Assembly (NCBI GenBank): GCA_015233285.1 | Contig: JADFYA010000218.1 | Coordinates: 1-6,587 of the forward strand | DNA from: Deltaproteobacteria bacterium | GTDB taxonomy: Bacteria > Desulfobacterota > JADFXK01 | Direction: 5' to 3' | Length of the DNA: 6,587 bases | Shown: positions 1 to 6,091 of the stretch, in pieces | Layout: each line of letters starts with the position of its first letter | Numbering within the stretch: position 1 is the stretch's first letter | Notes under the pieces: generated by a model | The model's input: the letters and a program-made list of their open reading frames with translations, nothing else | Database searches by the model: none | What the model was told of the DNA's origin: nothing | Program-made: the position numbers and the translations under genes

Positions 1-201
1 GGCGGACAGGGCAACCTGAATGAAGTAATTGAACAATTGCATATTAGTCCCGGAGATACGACGGCGGATAGGAGATTCTCCCTAGAGACCGTTCGCTGTT
101 TAGGCGCCTGTGGGCTGGCACCGGTGATGATGGTGGACGAAGATACCCACCGCCAGGTTAAATCTTCAAAGGTGCAGGAAATCATCAAGGATTACGACTA
201 G
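1..201 (+). CDS. hoxE: HoxE/NuoE-like [2Fe-2S] subunit of the hydrogenase diaphorase (C-terminal part only)
   Basis: The reading frame is open from base 1 to the TAG at 199-201 and gives the last 66 residues of a protein that begins upstream of the window. It contains [20 protein letters not shown], the hallmark of the thioredoxin-like [2Fe-2S] fold of NuoE/HoxE/HydC. The two cysteines of VRCLGAC (residues 33 and 37 of the fragment) are the second ligand pair; the first pair must lie upstream. In this family the subunit carries one [2Fe-2S] cluster beside the FMN subunit in the cytoplasmic diaphorase module. It is followed after 15 bases by the HoxF gene in the same reading frame, so the two are separated only by this stop codon and a Shine-Dalgarno spacer. 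NuoE of complex I or HydC of an electron-bifurcating hydrogenase are the alternative family names. The downstream hoxFUYH genes favour HoxE. Confidence 0.93.
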   Translation, partial: GGQGNLNEVIEQLHISPGDTTADRRFSLETVRCLGACGLAPVMMVDEDTHRQVKSSKVQEIIKDYD

Positions 202-216
202 CCGGGGAGCGATCTA

Positions 217-3200
217 ATGGGTAGGTTAAAAGTTGAACATCTCTATCGCATAAAAGGTGACGTCCTCAGGTCTTCAGTCCTGGAGCCGGATAAGCTCAGA
301 GCCAGGGTCACGGTCCATATGGGCACTTGCGGCATTTCCTCCGGCGCGGACAAGGTCTGGCAGGCCCTCCAAGAGGAACTGGCCGATTCCGGGCGGACCG
401 ATATCTTGTTGACCACTTCCGGTTGCGCCGGCATGTGTAATCGAGAACCCCTGATCACGGTTGAGCGGTTGGCAGAAGAAGCCATAAAATATGCCAACGT
501 GACTCCGGAACGGGCCAGCGACATCTTTCGTAACCATGTCCTGAACGGCCGGATCATGACGGACTGGACCTTTGCCCGAGGCTGGGAACAGCCGGACCAT
601 GCCTTCGAGGGTCCACCGGCCACTGACGCGGCTGCGGTCCCATCGATCAAAGACAACTCGTTTTTCGGGATGCAGGAACTCCGGGTCATGCGCAACCGGG
701 GGCTGATCCGGGCCGAAAGCCTGGAGGAATACATTGCCACAGACGGTTACTTTGCCGCGGCCAAGGCGCTGTATCAAATGTCGCCCCAAGATATCATCCA
801 GGAGATGAAGGCCTCGGGCTTAAGAGGTCGCGGCGGGGCCGGATTCCCCACCGGCATCAAATGGGAATTCGCGTCTAAATCCAAGAATGACGTCAAATAC
901 GTCCTGTGTAATGCCGATGAAGGTGACCCAGGCGCATTTATGGACCGCTGCGTTTTAGAATCCGATCCCCACTCGGTACTGGAGGGGATGATCATTGCCG
1001 CCAAGGCCATTGGTTCCCGGCAAGGGTTTATCTATTGCCGGGCCGAATATCCGCTGGCCGTCAAAATGCTCAACCTGGCCATCGACCAGGCCCGAGAACA
1101 CGGTCTCCTAGGCCAAGATATTCTGGGCTCCGGTTTTGATTTTGATCTGGAAATTTACCGAGGGGCCGGCGCTTTTGTCTGCGGTGAGGAAACGGCCTTG
1201 ATGACCTCCATTGAAGGCAAACGGGGTGTGCCCCGACCCCGGCCACCCTTCCCGGCCATTCAAGGATTATGGAAAAAACCGACTATCTTGAATAACGTGG
1301 AAACCCTGGCCTCGGTTCCTCAAATTATTCTTAAAGGCGGCAAATGGTTTGCCGGGATCGGGACCCAGCGGAGCCGGGGAACCAAGGTTTTTGCGCTGAC
1401 CGGAGATGTCCGGAATGTGGGCCTGGTCGAAGTTCCCATGGGCACTGCACTGGGCACCATCATCCATGATATCGGCGGAGGCATTCCCAAAAACAAAAAG
1501 TTTAAGGCGGCCCAACTGGGTGGTCCCTCGGGCGGTTGCATTCCGGCCCAGCACCTCAATGCCCCGGTAGACTACGAGTCCATCCTTAAGTTAGGGGCGA
1601 TCATGGGTTCGGGCGGCATGATCGTCATGGACGAGGACAAGTGCATGGTCGATGTCGCCCGGTTCTTCATGGAATTCTGCGTTGACGAGTCCTGTGGCAA
1701 GTGTACTCCATGCCGGGTGGGCACTCGGCAGATGCTGGGCATCTTGACCCGAATTTGCCAGGGCCGGGGCCGCGAAGGCGACATTGAAACTTTGGAGAAA
1801 TGGGCGTCCATCATTCAAAACACCGCCCTGTGCGGCCTGGGGCAAACCGCGCCCAACCCGGTGCTGTCGACTTTGCGCTATTTCCGATATGAATACGAGG
1901 CTCATATCCGTGATAAACGCTGCCCGGCCGTAGCTTGTGTGGACCTTTTTAAGGCCCCCTGCCAACATGCGTGCCCGGCCGGGATGGACGTGCCGGCCTA
2001 CCTGGCCCTGGTCCGAGCCGGACGATTGGAAGACGCCTATCAGGTTTTACTCAAAACCAACCCCTTTCCCAGCATCTGCGGCCGAGTCTGCGACCATAAA
2101 TGCGAGGCCAAATGCCGGCGAGCCACTTTGGATGAAGCCGTCAACATTAAGTATCTGAAACGGTTTATCACCGACCAGGCGGTTAGACCCAAACCGACCC
2201 CCATCCCGATTAGCCGAATGGAAAAGATCGCCATCATCGGCGCCGGTCCCTCGGGTTTATCTGCGGCCAGAGAACTGGCCCGGCGGGGTTACCACGTGAC
2301 GGTGTTTGAGGAACTGCCGGAACCCGGCGGGATGCTTCGCTATGGTATCCCGGCTTATCGGTTGCCCCGGGAGATTGTCAAGAGCGAGATAGAGGCCATC
2401 ACCGGCCTGGGCGTGGACCTGCGATGTAATACCAGGGTGGGCCGGGACATCTCCTGGGCCAAAATCAAAGAAGACTTTGATGCCGTTTACCTGGCCGTGG
2501 GGGCCCACCAAAGCCAAGACTTAGGTGTGGAAGGTGATAACCTTAACGGAGTGGTTGGCGCGGTGGAGTTTCTCAGGCAAGTAAATCTGGACCTGACTCC
2601 TCGGGTGGGACGGCAAGTGGCCGTTGTTGGAGGTGGCAATTCCGCCATTGACGCGGCCCGCTCCGCCTTGCGGTTGGGCGCCCAGGAAGTGACTATTTTG
2701 TACCGGCGGCTGAGAGAAGATATGCCCGCGCAAGAGCACGAGATCCGGGCCGCTGAAGAGGAAGGCGTCAAGATTGAATACCTGGTGGCGCCCATCAGGC
2801 TGGCCGGTCAGGACGGTCAGGTGGGAAAAGTGGTCTGCCAGCGCATGTCTTTAGGTGAATTTGACGCGACCGGGAGGAGAAAACCCTTGCCCATTGCCGG
2901 AGCCGAATTCTCGGTGGAGGCGGACCAGGTGATCACGGCCATCGGTCAAAAACCGGACTTGCCTTTCCCCGGCCAGGACGAAATGGGCGCCGTCAAGCTG
3001 TCCCCGGCCGGACTCATTGCGATCAAGGTGAATAGCCACACCCGCACAGACGAGGCTATGGTTTTTGCCGGTGGTGATGCCGTCACCGGTCCCAACACCG
3101 TGATCTGGGCCATCGCCTCTGGACGGCGGGCGGCGGAAGAAGTTGACGCAGCTATCCGCACCCGCAATAACGAACCGGCTTACGTTGCCTCACCTGAGCC

Positions 3201-3387
3201 GGAGATCGACATTCCCCGGCAGGTTGATGAAGAAACCTTGGAAAAACCACGCGGTCAAATGCCTGAGATGTCACCCGCGGCCAGGCGTTGTGACTTCTGT
3301 GAGGTGGAAATTGGTTTTGACCGGGATACGGCCCAGGCCGAGGCTTGCCGGTGTTTGAGGTGCGATATCAAAGAGGCGTCGGCTTGA
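217..3387 (+). CDS. hoxF: HoxF/NuoF-like NAD(H)-FMN subunit fused to a GltD/NfnB-like FAD-NADP(H) oxidoreductase
   Basis: A 1056-residue multidomain diaphorase subunit. Residues about 28-85 are a thioredoxin-like [2Fe-2S] domain with Cys38, Cys70 and Cys74. Residues about 150-560 are the NuoF core: GLRGRGGAGFPTG (201-213) and NADEGDPGAFMDR (232-244) for FMN/NADH, GAGAFVCGEETAL (317-328), and the N3-type [4Fe-4S] ligands Cys493, Cys496, Cys499 and Cys539. Residues 569-650 are the N-terminal double-cluster domain of the GltD/DPYD/NfnB family, with Cys569, 574, 582, 586, 621, 625, 629 and 633. Residues 668-980 are its flavoprotein part: the FAD fingerprint GAGPSG (675-680), a second dinucleotide site GGGNSA (805-810) with the arginines of LYRR (828-831) that usually mark NADP(H), and AGGDAVTG (951-958). 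The tail has five more cysteines (1025-1049). NuoF/HydB proteins are usually 420-600 residues, so this is a fusion; the frame is uninterrupted. The ATG is the first after the hoxE stop and has GGGGAG at 204-209, 7 bases upstream. The domains are clear; the physiological electron flow is inferred. Confidence 0.94.
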   Translation: MGRLKVEHLYRIKGDVLRSSVLEPDKLRARVTVHMGTCGISSGADKVWQALQEELADSGRTDILLTTSGCAGMCNREPLITVERLAEEAIKYANVTPERASDIFRNHVLNGRIMTDWTFARGWEQPDHAFEGPPATDAAAVPSIKDNSFFGMQELRVMRNRGLIRAESLEEYIATDGYFAAAKALYQMSPQDIIQEMKASGLRGRGGAGFPTGIKWEFASKSKNDVKYVLCNADEGDPGAFMDRCVLESDPHSVLEGMIIAAKAIGSRQGFIYCRAEYPLAVKMLNLAIDQAREHGLLGQDILGSGFDFDLEIYRGAGAFVCGEETALMTSIEGKRGVPRPRPPFPAIQGLWKKPTILNNVETLASVPQIILKGGKWFAGIGTQRSRGTKVFALTGDVRNVGLVEVPMGTALGTIIHDIGGGIPKNKKFKAAQLGGPSGGCIPAQHLNAPVDYESILKLGAIMGSGGMIVMDEDKCMVDVARFFMEFCVDESCGKCTPCRVGTRQMLGILTRICQGRGREGDIETLEKWASIIQNTALCGLGQTAPNPVLSTLRYFRYEYEAHIRDKRCPAVACVDLFKAPCQHACPAGMDVPAYLALVRAGRLEDAYQVLLKTNPFPSICGRVCDHKCEAKCRRATLDEAVNIKYLKRFITDQAVRPKPTPIPISRMEKIAIIGAGPSGLSAARELARRGYHVTVFEELPEPGGMLRYGIPAYRLPREIVKSEIEAITGLGVDLRCNTRVGRDISWAKIKEDFDAVYLAVGAHQSQDLGVEGDNLNGVVGAVEFLRQVNLDLTPRVGRQVAVVGGGNSAIDAARSALRLGAQEVTILYRRLREDMPAQEHEIRAAEEEGVKIEYLVAPIRLAGQDGQVGKVVCQRMSLGEFDATGRRKPLPIAGAEFSVEADQVITAIGQKPDLPFPGQDEMGAVKLSPAGLIAIKVNSHTRTDEAMVFAGGDAVTGPNTVIWAIASGRRAAEEVDAAIRTRNNEPAYVASPEPEIDIPRQVDEETLEKPRGQMPEMSPAARRCDFCEVEIGFDRDTAQAEACRCLRCDIKEASA

Positions 3388-3446
3388 AATCCGCCGGTAT
3401 AGATGAACTTGCGCGGCCACGAATGGGCTTTTAGAGAGGATGCTAG

Positions 3447-5393
3447 ATGGATGCTATTGCGAATATCAGCCTAAAGATAGACGGAATTGAGGTGATGGTC
3501 CCAGATGGCCTGACCATCTTGGAGGCGGCCCGGCAAAACGGCATTCACATTCCGACCCTGTGCCATCACCCGGCCCTTTCGGCCTGGGGCGGCTGTCGGC
3601 TATGCGTGGTGGAGGTGGATGGCGCTCCCCGCCTGGTGGCCGGTTGTGTTACGCCGGTGCGTAAAGGCATGGACGTGATCACCTCCAATGACCGGATCAT
3701 CGAGGCGCGCCGGACCATCCTGGAATTCCTTTTCGCAGAACGGAACCACTATTGCATGTTCTGTGCCGTGAGCGGCGATTGCGAACTCCAGGACCTGGCC
3801 TATGAGTATCAGATGGACCATCTCACCGTACCGCCGTTGCAGCAGGAATTCCCGGTTGACACCAGCCATGATGATATGGTCATGGATCACAACCGGTGCG
3901 TTCTGTGCGGGCGCTGTGTCCGGGCCTGCCGGGAGCTGGTCGGCGATTCCGTTCTGGATTTTCAAAACCGGGGCGGTCAATCCCTGATTACGGTCGATGT
4001 CACCGGACAACTGGGTGGATCAACCTGCGTTTCGTGTGGTGCGTGTCTCCAGGTTTGCCCCACCGGGGCCATCTTTGACCGTTACCGGACACACTACGCG
4101 GTCAAGGGGAAATCCAAAGACTGGGTAAGCAAAGAGTCATACTGCCCACAATGTGGGCTGCTCTGCCCCACCGTATCGGTAGTGCGGCGAAACAGTCTGC
4201 TCAGAATAGAAGGGCAAATGCCCGGCCGGGAACCGGATCGGGGACAATTATGCCACAAAGGCCGGTTCGACCCGGTCAAAACCACGGGGCCCAGACTCAC
4301 CGAGCCGTTAGTCCGGGGGGATGACGGAACCTGGCAAAAATCCACCTGGGCAGCGGCCCTGGACAGGATCGCCGGCGGACTGGAAGACATCCGAAAAAAC
4401 AACGGTCCCCAGGCCCTGTTTGGACTGATCTCCAGTTGTTGCTCCAATGAAGAGCTTACCCGGTTTCAGCAATTCATCACCACCTGTTGGCCGGAAGGAT
4501 ACCTGGACACCCTGGATGGCCGACATTTCCGAACACTGCTCGGGGCCGGGAGCCTCATCCCGGAAGTCCCCTGGGCAACTATGCTTGAGGCGGATTTTAT
4601 CCTCCAGGTGGGGGTGATTTCTTCGCAGAGCCATCCCATCATCACCTCGCTCACTCGGCGGGCGATTTTGGAAAATAAGACTAAGGTGGCCGTTATCGGA
4701 CCGGAAAACCCCATCGGTCCCTGGGCCAGCTTCCATCTGCCGGCCTCCCACGAGGAGTTGCTTCTGACCGTGAATGCCATTTGCATTAAGATTAATCCGG
4801 ACCTGGCCACCGACCCGGCCAAGGGAACTTTATCTCATGTGGGGACAAAGGGGTTTGCCGACTTTATCAAGTTAATCGAAGACTCTGAAAAGGCGCTCAT
4901 TATTATAGGTGAGGCGCTGACCGAAATAGGCGACTCGGCCGTGATCAAGCGCCTGGTGGACCTGGCCCAATTTAAGAGCCACGGGGCATCCCAAGCCCCC
5001 AGGCTGATCATTCTCAAACCCGCCGGAAACAGCGCCGCGGCCTGGAGTCTGGGCGTCGCGGCCCGGCAAAGCGTCCGGAATCAGTTGAAAGGTGGTCTGA
5101 TTTGCGCCACCGGTGAAGACGGCTGGGATCCGGTTCTAATCGGCACGCCTGGTAACCTGGATTTCTTGGCCGTGCTGACTCCCTACTTTTCTGAAACGTT
5201 AGCCCGCCAGGCCTCGGTCTTGCTGCCCATTCCCACCTGGATGGAAGTTGACGGAACCTATGCCTTCGCCGATGGGTCCGGGAGCCGATTCAAGCGCCGG
5301 GTCCTGACCCCACCGCCGGGAGTCGGTTCGGTCGAAGAGACGTTAACCGCTCTGTCCGGCCGAATTTCAATGAACCCCGGCCAGCCGGACTAG
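3447..5393 (+). CDS. hoxU: HoxU/NuoG-like multi-cluster Fe-S subunit with a C-terminal molybdopterin-oxidoreductase-like domain
   Basis: A 648-residue electron-wiring subunit linking the diaphorase to the hydrogenase. Residues 1-80 are a plant-type [2Fe-2S] ferredoxin domain (Cys39, Cys50, Cys53, Cys67). Residues 101-112 are the His-Cys3 [4Fe-4S] site (His101, Cys103, Cys106, Cys112, then ELQ), with the short H-x-C spacing of HoxU. Residues 151-161 (Cys151, 154, 157, 161) and 194-204 (Cys194, 197, 200, 204) are two classical [4Fe-4S] ferredoxin motifs. Cys233, Cys236, Cys240 and Cys269 form an N7-like site opening a molybdopterin-oxidoreductase fold that runs to the end, with a NuoG-like ending around MEVDGTYAFADGSG. 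No catalytic Cys/Sec context is evident, so it is probably structural or Fe-S only. HoxU is normally about 240 residues, so the C-terminal 400 residues make this more NuoG- or HydA-like. The frame has TAG directly before the ATG, and GAGAGGA at 3434-3440 sits 6 bases upstream, which fixes the start. Confidence 0.93.
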   Translation: MDAIANISLKIDGIEVMVPDGLTILEAARQNGIHIPTLCHHPALSAWGGCRLCVVEVDGAPRLVAGCVTPVRKGMDVITSNDRIIEARRTILEFLFAERNHYCMFCAVSGDCELQDLAYEYQMDHLTVPPLQQEFPVDTSHDDMVMDHNRCVLCGRCVRACRELVGDSVLDFQNRGGQSLITVDVTGQLGGSTCVSCGACLQVCPTGAIFDRYRTHYAVKGKSKDWVSKESYCPQCGLLCPTVSVVRRNSLLRIEGQMPGREPDRGQLCHKGRFDPVKTTGPRLTEPLVRGDDGTWQKSTWAAALDRIAGGLEDIRKNNGPQALFGLISSCCSNEELTRFQQFITTCWPEGYLDTLDGRHFRTLLGAGSLIPEVPWATMLEADFILQVGVISSQSHPIITSLTRRAILENKTKVAVIGPENPIGPWASFHLPASHEELLLTVNAICIKINPDLATDPAKGTLSHVGTKGFADFIKLIEDSEKALIIIGEALTEIGDSAVIKRLVDLAQFKSHGASQAPRLIILKPAGNSAAAWSLGVAARQSVRNQLKGGLICATGEDGWDPVLIGTPGNLDFLAVLTPYFSETLARQASVLLPIPTWMEVDGTYAFADGSGSRFKRRVLTPPPGVGSVEETLTALSGRISMNPGQPD

Positions 5394-5395
5394 AT

Positions 5396-5400
5396 GGAGG
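5396..5400 (+). promoter_or_regulatory. Shine-Dalgarno GGAGG that decides the hoxY start
   Basis: GGAGG lies immediately after the hoxU stop. It abuts an ATG at 5401 with no spacing, but lies 6 bases before the in-frame ATG at 5407. Normal ribosome spacing therefore favours 5407 as the start, two codons shorter than the longest open frame. Confidence 0.8.
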
Positions 5401-5406
5401 ATGACC

Positions 5407-5949
5407 ATGGAAAAACCGAAAGTGGCCACAGTCTGGCTGGAAGGATGTTCCGGTTGCCACATGTCGTTTCTGGATCTGGATGAAGGATTGGCCGACATCC
5501 TGGCCGCGGTGGAGCTGACCGTAACGCCCATCACGGATTTCAAGGACTACGATTTTCCCGAGGCGACCCTGGGCATTATCGAGGGCGCCGTGGGCAATAC
5601 AGAACAACTGGAAATACTTCATAAGCTGAGGAAAAAGTGTCAAGTCTTGATGGCCTGGGGCGACTGTGCGGTATTTGGCGGCGTCAACACTTTGCGCAAC
5701 CACATTCCCACGGAGGCCCTGCTGACACGAGGTTTCATCCAAACGGAAAGTACCGTTGACGGTGTTTTGCCGGTCCATCAAGAGCTGCCGGCCCTATTAC
5801 CTCAGGTGTTGGCGGTGAATGAGATTGTGCCTATCGAAATCTATGTCCCGGGCTGCCCGCCTTCTCCGGAGGCCATCGCCCACGCCCTGCAGGAAGTCCT
5901 TCAGGGTCGGATACAGCGGATGCCGACCGGTCTCTTACATTTTGACTGA
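5407..5949 (+). CDS. hoxY: [NiFe] hydrogenase small subunit, HoxY type
   Basis: A 180-residue small subunit holding the proximal [4Fe-4S] cluster that passes electrons between the NiFe site in HoxH and the HoxU chain. The N-terminus reads VWLEGCSGCHMSFLDLDE, the signature of cytoplasmic group 3 small subunits. The four expected cluster ligands are Cys14 and Cys17 (GCSGC), Cys87 (WGDCAVFGG) and Cys150 (VPGCPPSPEA). There is no Tat signal and no C-terminal medial/distal cluster domain, which fits the short HoxY family of about 180-200 residues and a soluble enzyme. The ATG at 5407 is chosen over the one at 5401 because of the Shine-Dalgarno spacing. It follows hoxU by 13 bases and is almost certainly cotranscribed with it. 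An F420-nonreducing hydrogenase small subunit is the main alternative, but those are usually longer and have other neighbours. Confidence 0.95.
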   Translation: MEKPKVATVWLEGCSGCHMSFLDLDEGLADILAAVELTVTPITDFKDYDFPEATLGIIEGAVGNTEQLEILHKLRKKCQVLMAWGDCAVFGGVNTLRNHIPTEALLTRGFIQTESTVDGVLPVHQELPALLPQVLAVNEIVPIEIYVPGCPPSPEAIAHALQEVLQGRIQRMPTGLLHFD

Positions 5950-5960
5950 TGCCACCCTCT

Positions 5961-6017
5961 TGTCATTTCGAGCTAAGGGAGAAATCTTAAGATTCCTCAC
6001 ATGCGTTCGGAATGACA
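5961..6017. repeat. Dispersed-type imperfect palindrome (REP/MITE-like) in the hoxY-hoxH gap
   Basis: This 57-base element starts TGTCATTTCGAGC, ends GTTCGGAATGACA, and is centred on the perfect palindrome AATCTTAAGATT (5983-5994). Folding the left arm (5961-5988) on the right arm (5989-6017) pairs about 22 of 28 positions with one bulged base; three of the mismatches would be G-U pairs in RNA. No long T run follows, so it does not look like an intrinsic terminator. I recognise the TGTCATT..CGAGC...GAGGAATCTT style from dispersed intergenic repeats in many bacterial genomes. Copy number in this genome cannot be seen from one window. It codes for nothing evident. Confidence 0.8.
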
Positions 6018-6078
6018 AACTTGGAATCGTTGCCTTTTTGGCTGCGGCCAGGCCGCTCTGTGTTGAGCTCTTTTAAAC

Positions 6079-6084
6079 AGGAGA
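6079..6084 (+). promoter_or_regulatory. Shine-Dalgarno AGGAGA of hoxH
   Basis: AGGAGA lies 7 bases before the hoxH ATG at 6092. The frame is closed upstream by TAA at 6074-6076, so this ATG is the only plausible nearby ATG start. The site shows that hoxH keeps its own strong initiation signal despite the repeat in the gap. Confidence 0.8.
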
Positions 6085-6091
6085 TCATCCC

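Noticed and set aside
243..789. Long minus-strand open frames opposite the start of hoxF
   Set aside because: They lie wholly opposite a strongly supported gene, have no family motifs, and are expected in GC-rich coding DNA.
3388..3446. Possible small gene or promoter in the hoxF-hoxU spacer
   Set aside because: It is only 59 bases with a Shine-Dalgarno sequence for hoxU; no convincing -35/-10 pair or open frame is seen.
3600..4010. Minus-strand open frame of 136 codons opposite hoxU
   Set aside because: It is a shadow of the cysteine-rich hoxU region, where the plus-strand motifs are unmistakable.
217..5393. Complex I (NuoEFG) rather than a hydrogenase diaphorase
   Set aside because: The following genes are clear [NiFe] hydrogenase small and large subunits of HoxY/HoxH type, and no membrane Nuo subunit is present in the window.
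5290..5781. Minus-strand open frame of 163 codons across the hoxU-hoxY junction
   Set aside because: It lies opposite two real genes and has no recognisable domain or initiation signal.
5961..6017. Rho-independent terminator between hoxY and hoxH
   Set aside because: The stem is long and imperfect and is followed by an A/C-rich stretch rather than a T run; terminating between two obligate partners would also make little sense.
6044..6056. GCGGCC-A-GGCCGC short inverted repeat in the same gap
   Set aside because: The full palindrome leaves a one-base loop, the usable stem is only about four pairs, and such GC-rich matches are common here by chance.
5819..6076. Open frame of 85 codons overlapping the end of hoxY and running through the gap
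   Set aside because: It is out of frame with hoxY, has no Shine-Dalgarno sequence or recognisable domain, and its second half merely translates the palindromic repeat.
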